A stretch of DNA of 64,000 bases, from contig NC_091144.1 in assembly GCF_041381155.1 (NCBI RefSeq), positions 30,994,980 to 31,058,979 on the forward strand, written 5' to 3'. The translations under genes were made by a program, and so were the position numbers. Every line of letters begins with the position of its first letter. Within the stretch, counting starts at the first letter, position 1. Of the stretch, positions 53,571 to 64,000 are shown piece by piece. The notes beneath the pieces are model-generated. The model was given only the letters and a program-made list of their open reading frames with translations, was not told the origin of the DNA and did not search any database. This stretch comes from Argopecten irradians (lineage: Eukaryota > Mollusca > Bivalvia > Pectinida > Pectinidae).

Positions 53571-54813
53571 TGAAATCTCTTTATAGCTTATGTGTAATAT
53601 ACACACTAATTTTCAATGTTGCTGATGATGCACATCAATCGACAATACCTTGTCGTATACGTATTCTTACATATATAAAGTACATTTATAATTCTGTGTT
53701 CAAAGATATATATGAATGTAGACACAATCAATATTTCTTCATGATGCTCTTTACTAAAAGAAATATTCAAGTTAATCATAGGTCTTTTATTGTAAAAAAA
53801 TCTAATGAATACTCTTATCGATGGGCCTTCTCGTTTGATATTCATATTATCAGAAATTACATCATTGTTACACCATGGCGTGAACAAAACAAAATTCGTT
53901 TGATATAATATAGTTGTCTAGATTATTATTATATTTAAATGGAATGAGAAGAAGAAATCTTCACTCCATCTTATAGTAAATGACCTTTCAAGAAATTAAA
54001 TATTTCTGACAAAAGATCACAAAAGTTACATTTTTATATGATGAAAAGTGAGATAAAATGAAAGAATATAAAGTAAATACAATTCGGACATATTTCCTGT
54101 ATTGAAACTGAAAAAAATATAGGTACTAATGTATAAATTCGTAATGTATATTTCAAATTGTAGTTCATATAAACCTATTGATAATATTGTTTCTTTAACC
54201 AACAAAAGACAACCATGCCATGCAAGATTCATATGAAACAATGGGATTAAGAAAGGTATGCTATTTGGCACTAAAGTCTGTCTTTCAGTTTGGTTACAAT
54301 AATCAAATACCCCAAGAGACATTTTGTCCTGAATTCCCGCGAATTAAAAATGTTTAATTCATAAAATACTTTATTTCATTTGGGATTTTAATTCAATAGG
54401 TATTTCAGGTAATATCATACCAGCATAGTTTGAAGCAAGTATTATTAAAATATTGTTTACAATATATCAATTTAAATCAATCTGTTTTACTAAAACCACA
54501 CCACAATACCCTTAAATAGCTCTTGTCTATGCTGATATTGTTATCAAATATAAACCCAAGAAAAACGAATGTTAAGTTAGTTGACAGTCAGATCCGTTTA
54601 CAATAATATTTGACTGAAACATGTTGATTTGCATACTGTAAATATGGATGAGATTTAATGATTACGTTGCCTGCGTGTATACTTCTATCACAGTGACAGT
54701 CTGAGATCATTGTTGATAAAATCAATATTCAAAATAAAACAACATTCTATCACACTCATTTTAATAGAAACTATCGCTATCAGTTACTTATAATGAAATA
54801 ACATTCGTTTTTG

Positions 54814-54930
54814 CAAAATACAGAGTTAGCTCCCTTGCAGGTAGGTACTGATTGTTACGTCATTATTTTGTGAGCGCAATTCACGCCGTTTTCTTCGAAA
54901 GTATGAATTTACGCTCGGAAACACATCAAG
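54814..54930. mobile_element. MITE copy 3, GTAGGTATTGATTG family, truncated
   Basis: Left end TGCAAAATACAGAGTTAGCT, then CCCTTGCAGGTAGGTACTGA and TTGTGAGCGC. The matching inverted half stops after ACGCTCGGAAACACATCAAG, without the usual CAAGGGAG end, so this copy lacks its right terminus. Confidence 0.65.
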
Positions 54931-56282
54931 TACAGAGTAGTTAACGTGACATTTAACAAATTAATATAATCTGATAAATGTAAAGTTATCTTGATGAATG
55001 TGAAGTTATCTCTCTGATCCACCACATCAGTCAGTGTAAATGTGCAATCATTTATCGTTAGTTTCTTTAATATAATGACAAGTATATCCAAAATCTGTTT
55101 AAAACACATTATCGCTTGCTACAATTGCGTAACGATTTTGTCGTTCAAATGAAATATGCATTTCTAACGTGCTTAATCATTTAATATAAAATAAAACAAA
55201 ACACAAATACGTCCAATATGTTGATTTGTTCCCAATAGCTTGTTGTTTAATAGGAGTTACAACAATTTTAAAGAAAGAAATGCTTATTTTATTGCTAAAG
55301 GATACACATCTACGTACACGACGCTTTTTTCAAAGAGAAAGATGGCACAGAAAATCATCGCATATCAAAAGAAGAAATACATTTTCAAATATTATGTAAT
55401 GTAAGCTTGTTTTGTTTCTGATATCAGAAATGGTGATATATTCAAATTAATCTTAAAAGGTTGTAAGCATCTTTTTTGCTATCATAAGACGAACACATCA
55501 TTTATGCCCATCACGGAATATCATTGAATGTATAGAAAATATGTATATACACAAGAAGAAATAACAATGAAAAATAAATGATAAATAATTTATAGTGCAT
55601 GTTACAATGTTACAAAATTATGAAATTGTCCAACATGATGGAATGAATGTGATTGATGTTTGTCATTGTCGAACATTGATGTGTCTAAATATGCTACAGT
55701 GTAAACTATGTACGTATGTGCAGTTCACAAAATGTGTTTATTCTAATATCACAAATATTATAATGCACATTTTCAATTTAATATGATAATATCTATGAGG
55801 TGATATGACATTTATATATGATGAAACACAATGTGTATAATGTACATTTAAACAATTAATTATACTCTTTATAGCTCGCTTATCAACAACAAGCAATAGA
55901 ATGACGCTTTTATCTTTCATGATATACATAATATTTGTGTCACAATGTCTTCTATAGATATTTACAACATTCGTCTATATTCATTTGGTTAAAACTTTTC
56001 TGTGAAATTAGATATTTTCGTGGGTTCCAATTTCAGTGTTGCGCAATCTTCATGAGGTCTTGACTCCGTGATTGATAACGCATACAACACTCATTAATCA
56101 ATAACCAATAACGAAAATAAAACCCACGAAAATTGCTGATATTTCAGTAGGAAGTATCATCCACCGAAGAATAATAACATTTTAATGATAGAAAATACTT
56201 TCACAATTTCTAACATAATCAATTGCATGCTGCTATCACAGGGGAATACCTTTAATGATACTGATAGTTCCATATTCTGTAT

Positions 56283-56454
56283 TTGCATATTACAGAGTTA
56301 TCTGTCCTTGCGGGTAGGTATTGATTGTTACGTCATGTTTTTTTGCGAGAGCAACGTCATACTTTATGGAGAAAACAATGTGCATTGAGTCCACATAATA
56401 ATGATGTCACAATGGATACCTACTCGCAAGGGAGCCAACTCTTTAATATGCAAA
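56283..56454. mobile_element. MITE copy 4, GTAGGTATTGATTG family, best-preserved ends
   Basis: The left end reads TTTGCATATTACAGAGTTAT then CTGTCCTTGCGGGTAGGTAT. The right end, read on the minus strand, gives TTTGCATATTAAAGAGTTGG then CTCCCTTGCGAGTAGGTATC. The terminal inverted repeat is therefore about 38 bp with a few mismatches. There is no coding capacity. Confidence 0.8.
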
Positions 56455-57477
56455 AACTGAATGTTCACGGGGTAGATCAAATCATAGATGCAAAAACAGG
56501 GAATTTCCAATTTACGTCAATTTTAGTAGTGAAGATATTTTAGCGCTTTTCGCACTTGAAACTTTGTAACTCTGTATAACATTGATATAACAACTACTTC
56601 AAATGCACTAAGTAATCATTAATGATTGCGCTAACCAATGTAAAACTAATTCTACGCTGAAATTTGATTCCGCCAAAATATACACGTTAACAGTATAGGG
56701 TTTGTAGGAAGGTACAATGAATAATCTGTGTCATACTTTTCATTTTAACAAAATATATCTCTGACATGTAGTTATTCTACTCCAACAATATACACATCAT
56801 AGTCTCATATACTATATACAATATTACCAATACGATTGTATAAGATATCACAACATATCATACAAGCATAGATCTAAGGGTGTAAATCCGGGGGTTCATC
56901 TCACCCATGTGACCATCATAGACATTCGTATCCAAGCGTATCTAAGTCAATTCAATGAGATTCAGCATAGACGAATGGTCGTTATTTTCTACATGGATTG
57001 CGCCATTGATATCCCTAAACATCGATTTCAGTGGGACTCCGCTATATATTAAAATGTCCATATTGTTACACAAAAGCCGTGTTAGTGTACTTTCATGTCC
57101 TTCTGGTGCGTTTTCTGGCATACCACATTATCACTGTCATTGTTCATATTTCAGGGTGTGACTTTGATTTCCATTGACAATCTCGTCGGCTGTTTCCGAA
57201 GCGTTTCACGGTAAGCCCACTGAATATCATATGTATATAAGCCAATCAACACGGGTGATGCCATACCTACTGATTGCAAACATGATACTGTGTCAGATGT
57301 GAATAAATATTTCCATTAAACGCAGAGAGCTAGGTATTTGTTATTTTTCGCCGATGTTACGGACCATGTTATATTCATCCAGGGCTTGTTGTGATTTTTT
57401 CATTGGCATGTTGTGGAACTGTGATGTGGAACTATGTGGTGGGACTATGTATTAGACCTAGGTAAGGGAGATAACTG
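56455..57477. other. Intergenic DNA and probable SLC18 3' UTR
   Basis: Lies between the MITE and the transporter stop codon. No AATAAA on the minus strand was found in the first ~480 bases past the stop, so the polyadenylation site is unresolved. A GGGAGATAAC word just beyond the stop (about 57466) resembles MITE-end motifs seen elsewhere. Confidence 0.35.
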
Positions 57478-57585
57478 TCAGTAGTCTTCATAGTAAGGAT
57501 CCTCATCATCGGACGTAGGATTGCTCTTAGTAGTCTGGTTGTAGGTCACGTACTGGATAGGACACTGGTCGTTTAGGATCAGCGA
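57478..57585 (-). CDS. VMAT: Last coding exon of the VMAT-like gene
   Basis: Phase-0 acceptor CCTTTGTAG. It encodes 35 residues, [17 protein letters not shown] followed by [18 protein letters not shown], then TGA. This is the cytoplasmic tail: sorting signal first, then an acidic stretch as in mammalian VMAT2, with extra tyrosines at the very end. Confidence 0.93.
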   Translation of the reverse strand, partial: SLILNDQCPIQYVTYNQTTKSNPTSDDEDPYYEDY

Positions 57586-60500
57586 CTACAAAGGATTTTA
57601 AAATACATAAAAATAAATTATCTCTAGATAAGGGAGTTACCTCCCCTTACCTTTATCAACTCCACCATGTTTCATGTGTACATTGCATATATCATTTGTT
57701 TGTAGCTACTTGTAAATGGAGAAGACTAAGATAGAATATACCTGATGTCGAAAAGTATGTATCAACATTTGTTATTAATAAATATTTAGAAATTGATAAA
57801 ATGTTAAAATTACTATTTTGCTTTAGGTATATAAGTTAAATTACGTGATTGATTGATGGGTAAGGGCTTCACGTCCTAGGACACGTAAAATTATGTAAAA
57901 CTTGTCAGTTCAAATATGGAAATTGTAATATCCAAAATCACAACAGACGAATTATTCATAAATGGTGGAGTTTGATCATCATTTGTTGAGGTATTTCTAA
58001 AATAGACACCAACGTTTTTAGTATCGACCAATTTAAGAAGAATCAAACAAAATATTGATAACATAACATTTTAGTAGTATGAATAGCAATTGTGCATGAA
58101 TTTCATTTATAACATGCGGAACGGGAGGCAACTCTTATTTTCAATATATGAGGCGTGTAAAGTAAATGCACATTATGAAAATTTGCTTTATTGAAGTTAA
58201 ACATATATTGTAAAATACTTACCATTTTCTCTTCTTTACTTGGCGGGTTACGAATGAATATTAACAACGGTGCATAGAGTATATTTATTATACCCACAAT
58301 CCACAACAACCTGTGACGTAAAACATTGTTATGTAGTAGTATGAACATAGCGAATGTCGTTGATGTACAGAAAAATATGACGTAAAACACGTATATATCA
58401 ATATAAGGACTTTACAAAGAGATATTTAAAGGCCCACAACCTTTCAGAAACAAAAAAGGTAAATTTCTTAAAAAAAAAAAAAAACCAAAAAGAATTACAT
58501 CAGAAAATAATGACATATGATGATGGTACAACAACAAACAAATGTAGGATTTCCTGCGTAATCTATGTTAACAGTAAAGATACATCTCGCTGTTTTGCCC
58601 CTGGCGCAGTAGTATTCAACTAACGTGCGTAATTAGGAGGACGGTGGGAAACATAGGACGGCCGGCGTTATAAATATAAATTGATTTATTTATTTTTTAT
58701 CAAATTATTTAGAATATTGTTATGTATGACACTAAATGCATGTAATTATTAGATAAGGGAGATAACTCCTATAGCTGTATTATCAATATATCCCAGTTAA
58801 TATCATTAATTTAGGTTTTAGAATTTTCTAGAATATTATCACGTATATATAAATATGTTTGTAAACATGTTGATTATAAGTAGAGATCTAGAATGATCTA
58901 TTTCCAGAAAGTTCTGTGTGTTTTTTCGTTAACTGTTTTTAGTTAGATATTTCTAGAAGGAGAAAGTTCTCAAATATTCTTGAATTAGGGTTTAGCTATA
59001 TATACTCCAGCTGTTCAAGGCTAATCAGAACTGTAATGAAACCTGTAATTGGGCATATCAAGAATTGTACAACGCCATATTGGGAGAGCTATTGTGACTT
59101 GATCTGTGGATTGTTACAACGCATTGTGTGGATTTATTCATATTGCCTGGAACTTTACAAATTATCTGTGGATATTCATTTTCCTCGTGGATTTGTGATT
59201 ATTGTTTATTTGGAACCTGGAATGATCAAGGATTATACCAGGACATTCGCATACAGATAAGTAACACTTTAAATTATCGTAGATTTTCTAAACTATCTCT
59301 GTATAATATTGTATATACAAATAAATTGTGTTTTGAATTTAGCTGCTGGTTTCTCATTTCTGTTATTCAGGGTCATAACAGTATGATGATAAGTGTAGTA
59401 TGAACGGTAAGCTAATCACGCTTGCAATTCTACTAAATCATCAATCTAGTTTTAAGTTCCCATTTAAAAAAAAAATAAAAGTGGGCCTTTAACACCAAAA
59501 ATTGACTGAATCATGCATCATCGTATCGTTTTTACATAGAGGTTTGTTTTCCGTGTAAATCACAATCATATAGATTACGTATGTTTTGTCCGAAGCGAAC
59601 TAAAAATTCCGTGAAAATGAATCCATAGCTCATAAATTGATATATTTGTAACACAATCCTTAACAATATGTAGCAAATTTAAATCAATTATGGATAAATA
59701 CGCATTGCAATGGAAAACCCAATCCATTATGTAACGTAATTTAATATGTGACGGCAAACACGTGTCAAAAAAGTACATATCACTTAATACCATTATTTTT
59801 TCTGATTTAATTCATAAGCTTGTGTAATGTTTTTATCGTTTTGTTATAATTGATTTTATTGAAGTATGGTATATTATCTAATAGACGTGACATCTGCAGG
59901 ATTTAGAGTGTTTGTTTGTTTTTGCAAGATGCAATTAAAATACAAACTGATATAGATAATTTGATACACTTATAGATACAAGTATTACTCTGGATAGACT
60001 TACCAATGGAATCCGATCCCCTTCACAATAGTTCCGGACAGAGCTGGACCTATCAATCATACAATAATATGTGTTTTAATTACCACTTAATTATTTTCAA
60101 TCCTAAACGTGTTTTATATCTATTTCAATAAACACAATTATTTGACACAAGGTATTCATTTATGTATTTTTCGAACTGCTTTTGCTATATACTACATTGT
60201 ACTTTACCGATATACGCAGAAAATTTCATGAACGGCCAGACAACGATTTCACATGTTAGCGCTGTGTTAAAAAAACCCACGAGTTTAGGTGTACTATACT
60301 GTCTGAAGCAGCTACTGTGTAAGTGCGCAAATATGAGTGCGTACACTGTATCAAACAAACTGTACAAAATGGCAGTGCGGGTACTTCATTATTGAATAAA
60401 TGTCATTTAATCAGATGCTTCAGCAGCAATTAATATTGTACACGTATTTGAATTAGTTTAAGTTGACTTTTATGGCCAGTAAAATTTTACGGTGTAACTG

Positions 60501-63500
60501 CATAAGCACAATGACGTAAGAAGGCACTAAAATTAGAATATCGTTAAAATTAAGTACACGCACGGTAACCGAGAGGACAACTTTGATACAGAAATATTAA
60601 TGTGTTTGACGGTACTGATACTTACCGACAGCGAATCCCAGACAGAAGGCAACATCCGCTATGGCGTATACACTCCCATATACGGAAACGTGCCGAAGGT
60701 CTACAAGGTAACCCATGTGTGGCATCATAGAGGAGTCCACCATACCTAAACATATATAAAAATGCACGTGCAAAAAAACAGTCCACCATGAATAAGTATA
60801 TACAGAATGTACGTGTAAAACAAGCCAACAGTCATTCATACCTGGGTATATATAGACTGCACGAGTAAATCAAGCCAACAGTCCACCATACCTAGGCATA
60901 TATAGAATGTCCGTGTAAAACATGCTAAAATGTCCACCATACCTAGGTTTATATAGAATATACATGTAAAACAAGCTACAATGTCCGCCATACCTAGGTA
61001 TATATAAAATGTACGTGTAAAACAAGCTAAAATGTTCACCATACCTAGGTATATATAGAATGCACGTGTAAAACAAGCTAAAATGTCCACCATACCTAGG
61101 TATATATAGAATGTACGTGTAAAACAAGCTAAAATGTCCACCATACCTAGGTATATATAGAATGCACGTGTAAAACAAGCTAAAATGTTCACCATACCTA
61201 GGTATATATAGAATGCACGTGTAAAACAAGCTAACATGTCCACCATACCTCGGTAAATATAAAATGTACTTGTAAATCAAGCTAAAATGTTCACCATACC
61301 TAGGTTAATATAGAATGCACGTGTAAAACAAGCTAAAATGTTCACCATACCTAGGTTAATATAGAATGCACGTGTAAATCAAACTAAAATGTCCGCCATA
61401 CATAGGTATATATGGAATGAACGTGTAAAACAAGCTAAAATGTTCACCATACCTCGGTAAATATAACATGTACTTGTAAATCAAGCTAAAATGTTCACCA
61501 TACCTAGGTATATATAGAATGCACGTGTAAAACAAGCTAAAATGTTCACCATACCTAGGTTAATATAGAATGCATGTGTAAATCAAGCTAAAATGTTCAC
61601 CATACCTAGGTTAATATAGAATGTACTTGTAAAACAAGCTAAAATATTCACCATACCTAGGTATATATAGAATGCACGTGCAAAACAAGCTCAACAGTCC
61701 ACCATACTTATGTATATATAGCATGCACGTATCAAACATGTTTAAATGGCCACCACATTTAGGTATAGATAGAATGCACGTGTACAACATGCTCAAAATT
61801 TAAACACGATTTGTTGTATGTTTGATACTGTATTTCTTCAACAAGATAGGGACATGTAAAATAATGGTTTACTTAAAAGGGCAATGCTAAAGCGTCAGAT
61901 AAATACGTTAAGGCTGCAAAATATGTCTTGTTGGAATAGAATACAAATACATCACAATGTCAGTGAACCAGGATATGACAAGGAACTCTGAAAAAAGTAT
62001 CTTCTTTAACACAAATTTCATAACACAAATTTCATGAGCTTCCATTAGGTCGTTTGTAAGAAAGTACATATACAACAGATGGGTTAGTTGATATGGAAGC
62101 CATGGCCGCTGATGACTTTTATTTTGGGAAGTTTGAAAAATAAATAAAACAAGATCGATACAAAGTTATGTGATACATGACGATATCGAGTAAGTAAATA
62201 TTTACTTATAAGGGAATGGATTCTTCTGAAGGCAGGCACGAAAGGCTTTAACTTCACTAGTAATGATGATTTCAATGTAATTGAAGTCGCTTTACATTGT
62301 GTAACGGCTTATAAGGTCAATATTCGAAATAAATATTATTTATCTACTATAAGCGTATCAAGATTTCAATTGATAAAAACGCTTTAAGAATTGATTTTTT
62401 TTGTATAACAAAAAATATCCTCCTCTGTTGAATCTATGACACCATGTCCATTTTTGTAAAGCAATAGTGCCTTTCAACTTAATAAAAACAATATCAATCA
62501 CTGTAAATGACGAAGCATGGACCGTGAAGTGTAACCGAATCAGACAGACGGCTTGATTATCATCTTGTACTTTTTCCGCCCCAGTCCACACAACCTCTAT
62601 CAGTCGTCTGATTAAATAAACGATGTGTTTGTACTGTCGTATACCGATTGCTGATAGTATATCTAGATTTTTGGGGTTATCCATTTTTTCTCTTAAACAT
62701 GCTATCAAACCACGTTTGCTGCGGGTTTTTTTTCCCAAAAAGTAAATTGTGGTGTATACATACCTATAGCGAACCCTAGTCCAAAGTTAGGTGCTATCAA
62801 ATGTAATATATTCTTTGAGAATGGTATCTGCGAACAGAAAAAAATGATTTTGTAAATATAAAATCAACCAACACTATATGTCATCAATACCACTTTAGTA
62901 TATTTACAAACATTTAGTTGTTGTTGGCATAAAACATACCTTATAGACTCTAAATGATAATACTATTCTTAAAAAGGCAACTGGTGTCGATATTTATTAA
63001 GTCTGCCTTAAAAAGATGCATCGATAAATAGAGTGAAAATAAATGTTGTATGAGGATGACGTTGGTGTTTTAAGGCAGTGAATATAACTATTAACTTGCA
63101 GACATTCGTTTTGATAACAGTTAATTAAAGTTCATTCCCTTCACTTACCGCAATTAGACATATTCCAATGATGACCATTCCTATACATGCACTTAGCCAT
63201 CTGAAAATAAAGTGAAATATTTTCATGTATATGTATTCGCAATAGGGTGAAGTATTTAATTTAATCGTAGGATCAGATCAGAAATAAAATTATTCCACTT
63301 TACGCTGAATGTGTAAAAAAGTTTTCTGAACATTATAGTACTGTTAAAGTACTGTAAACCAACGTTCATTTGCGATTTCTGTATAAGCATTTTAGTGAAG
63401 AGAAAGCTTTCGCGGATTTGAAATTCAATTGAAATTCTCTTAACAGTACTGGATTCATCATAGAAATGAAGCAAGAAAGTGCAGTTATCATTGCATTGTT

Positions 63501-63957
63501 TTCCATCCATTTCAAAGCATAGCATGCATTACAAATAATTCGTTGTATTTTCTATTCATAACCGGTTTTATATTCAGTTCCTTGTAAACTATTCCACGAA
63601 TATCGATATGTATTAATTTTCATTCTTAAAAGTAAATTTCCAACAATAAAGAAACGACAATTTATTAGATTAGATTTTCAAAATCAAGTTTTTTTTCCTG
63701 AAATGAAATATTATTTACTTTGTAGAAAAAAACTTAAAACGACATAAATGTTAAAAAATATTTTTATTAGATTTCTAGTTAGTTTTTGTACGGTAAAGTT
63801 TGTATATAAAGACGAAAGTGAAACTATAAAATATCCTTCACCAGTTCACCTTGTTTTAGTGAGATCTGTTTATACAAAATGGACAAATGAAAACCGACAC
63901 CTAATATAGACGTTGTATTCCACTAGTCTTACCGGACTTTTGGCGTGTCTGCCAACC
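57478..63957 (-). CDS. VMAT: Vesicular monoamine transporter (SLC18A2/VMAT-like), C-terminal part only
   Basis: Minus-strand exons: 63957-63933, 63200-63149, 62827-62764, 60745-60626, 60049-60004, 58310-58223 and 57585-57478 (stop TGA). All phases agree and encode about 166 residues. The gene continues past the right edge. The product is a 12-helix major-facilitator proton antiporter that loads monoamines into synaptic or secretory vesicles. Visible parts include [75 protein letters not shown], a [20 protein letters not shown] helix and NPPSKEEKM. Asp in GMVDSS and Asp in YAIADVAF are 27 residues apart, as for the two essential Asp of mammalian VMAT2. SSMMP and ADVAFC favour VMAT over VAChT. 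The tail keeps KEEKM followed by LIL (dileucine-type sorting signal) and ends acidic and Tyr-rich ([11 protein letters not shown]). A His replaces the Ile of VMAT2 in the PIMGYL motif. Confidence 0.93.
58430..59488. mobile_element. TTAA-flanked element containing a solo LTR, in the VMAT intron
   Basis: Begins AGGCCCAC and ends GTGGGCCT, flanked by TTAA at 58426-58429 and 59489-59492. Terminal inversion is short (8 bp seen). Inside, 58718-59380 looks like a solo LTR; without it the outer element would be about 396 bp, typical of a MITE. The boundaries are inferred from end symmetry and target site only. Confidence 0.55.
58718..59380 (+). mobile_element. Putative solo LTR of an LTR retrotransposon, 663 bp
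   Basis: Starts TGTTATG and ends CATAACA, a 7-bp inverted terminus of the TG..CA type. A TATA box-like GTATATATAAATATG lies at 58843-58857 and AATAAA at 59320-59325, in the order expected for U3-R-U5. No gag or pol sequence is present nearby. Flanking pentanucleotides do not match cleanly, so a target duplication is not proven. Confidence 0.5.
60626..60745 (-). CDS. VMAT: VMAT exon carrying two essential Asp residues
   Basis: A 120-nt exon in phase 1/1 encoding [18 protein letters not shown] and [21 protein letters not shown]. The acceptor is TATATATGTTTAG|GTATGG and the donor is GTCG|GTAAGT. Its acceptor and first ~12 coding bases form the last unit of the 51-bp tandem array that fills the upstream part of the intron. 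Confidence 0.97.
60740..61803. repeat. 51-bp tandem array of splice-acceptor copies in the VMAT intron
   Basis: CCATACC-type landmarks (minus-strand GGTATGG) fall at exact 51-bp steps from 60886 to 61753 (18 units). Two irregular units follow at 60836 and 60786, and the real exon acceptor sits at 60740. On the minus strand each unit reads ACACGTGCATTCTATATATA, CCTAG, GGTATGGTGGACA. That is homologous over about 41 bases to the real acceptor and exon start, GCACGTGCATTTTTATATAT, GTTTAG, GTATGGTGGACT. Each unit therefore contains a potential acceptor CCTAG|GTATGG. The 51-bp length keeps frame, giving 17-residue repeats like [17 protein letters not shown], until a 1-bp deletion near 60836 creates TGA. 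Confidence 0.93.
61804..62763. other. VMAT intron, no gene supported
   Basis: Intron sequence between the 51-bp array and the 62764 exon. A 126-codon minus-strand frame (62358-62738) starts near the exon donor, but it has no recognised similarity and unbiased composition. Confidence 0.4.
63201..63932. other. VMAT intron with a TTTTCGCG-family fragment
   Basis: Intronic, AT-rich. About 63345-63415 contains ACTGTAAACCAACGTTCATT followed by TGCGATTTC and TTTCGCGG. This resembles one end of the dispersed TTTTCGCG elements; no right end was found. Confidence 0.4.
63933..63957 (-). CDS. VMAT: 25-nt VMAT exon at the right edge
   Basis: Acceptor GTTATACAG and donor CCG|GTAAGA on the minus strand enclose 25 nt in phase 1/2 encoding GLADTPKV plus part of R. 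That Arg codon is completed by the next exon (RWLSAC). In VMAT2 the matching stretch is the short loop before RWLCALLGM. The acceptor lacks a good pyrimidine tract, so the upstream boundary is less certain than the donor. Confidence 0.65.
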
Positions 63958-64000
63958 CTGTATAACTTAGACGATTATATATATACGATATTTATGTACT

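Noticed and set aside
57845..57895. Short GATTGATGGGTAAGGGCTTC segment followed by CACGTCCTAGGACACG, resembling a mollusc SINE fragment
   Set aside because: Too short and no A/B box or tail could be matched.
60836..61280. Two 136-codon minus-strand frames
   Set aside because: Consequence of the 51-bp array period; they lie inside a VMAT intron and end at a repeat irregularity. Treated as repeat, not gene.
62358..62738. 126-codon minus-strand frame inside a VMAT intron
   Set aside because: No recognised domain; probably chance or old repeat sequence.
1..64000. CRISPR array, rRNA or tRNA genes
   Set aside because: The tandem arrays have no unique spacers, and no cloverleaf with A/B boxes or rRNA core sequence was recognised in manual reading.

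Overview
This is a eukaryotic genomic window. It is AT-rich, with long introns, sparse exons bounded by GT..AG sites, many short inverted-repeat transposons (MITEs) and several tandem arrays. The gene content and repeat style suggest a mollusc, most likely a bivalve: a mitochondria-eating-protein (MIEAP) C-terminal domain gene, an invertebrate vesicular monoamine transporter, and MITE ends carrying GAGTTATCTCCCTTG-like motifs. The taxon is an inference; nothing here fixes the species. I found no rRNA, convincing tRNA, CRISPR array or prokaryotic operon.

Three genes can be assembled by eye with consistent splice phases. (1) FAHD2, minus strand, 19361 to 14439: seven exons, 312 residues, a complete fumarylacetoacetate-hydrolase-family mitochondrial enzyme. 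(2) A MIEAP-domain protein, plus strand, 38037/38067 to 50142: five clear exons plus one probable 48-nt microexon, 706 or 722 residues. It has an unrecognised helical N-terminal region, an acidic linker, a coiled coil and a SPATA18/MIEAP-type C-terminal domain. (3) The 3' half of a vesicular monoamine transporter (SLC18A2-like), minus strand, seven exons from 63957 to 57478; its 5' half lies beyond the right edge. Genes 2 and 3 are convergent, with about 7.3 kb between their stop codons. FAHD2 and gene 2 point away from each other across about 18.7 kb without a supported gene.

Layout: 1-1110, 39-bp minisatellite; 1110-3340, unique sequence with one MITE; 3340-12800, a degenerate ~60-bp tandem repeat built into higher-order blocks, interrupted by a TTAA-flanked MITE and by copies of a ~345-bp unit; 13319-13556, MITE; 14439-19361, FAHD2; 19362-38036, AT-rich intergenic or 5' region with MITEs; 38037-50142, MIEAP-domain gene, with a 145-bp near-perfect palindrome and a foldback element in its long first intron; 50143-57477, intergenic sequence, 3' UTRs and MITEs; 57478-64000, SLC18 gene, with a TTAA element containing a putative solo LTR in one intron and a 51-bp tandem array in another.

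The most striking observation is that 51-bp array (about 60740-61800). Every unit is a copy of the 3' splice acceptor and first coding bases of the adjacent transporter exon, so about 20 decoy acceptors sit just upstream of the real one. Other points of interest are the MIEAP-domain architecture with an unrecognised N-terminal region, a duplicated exon end and donor site in FAHD2, and the nested history of the 60-bp repeat field. The three genes share no evident pathway, although two of them (FAHD2 and the MIEAP-domain gene) have mitochondrial connections.
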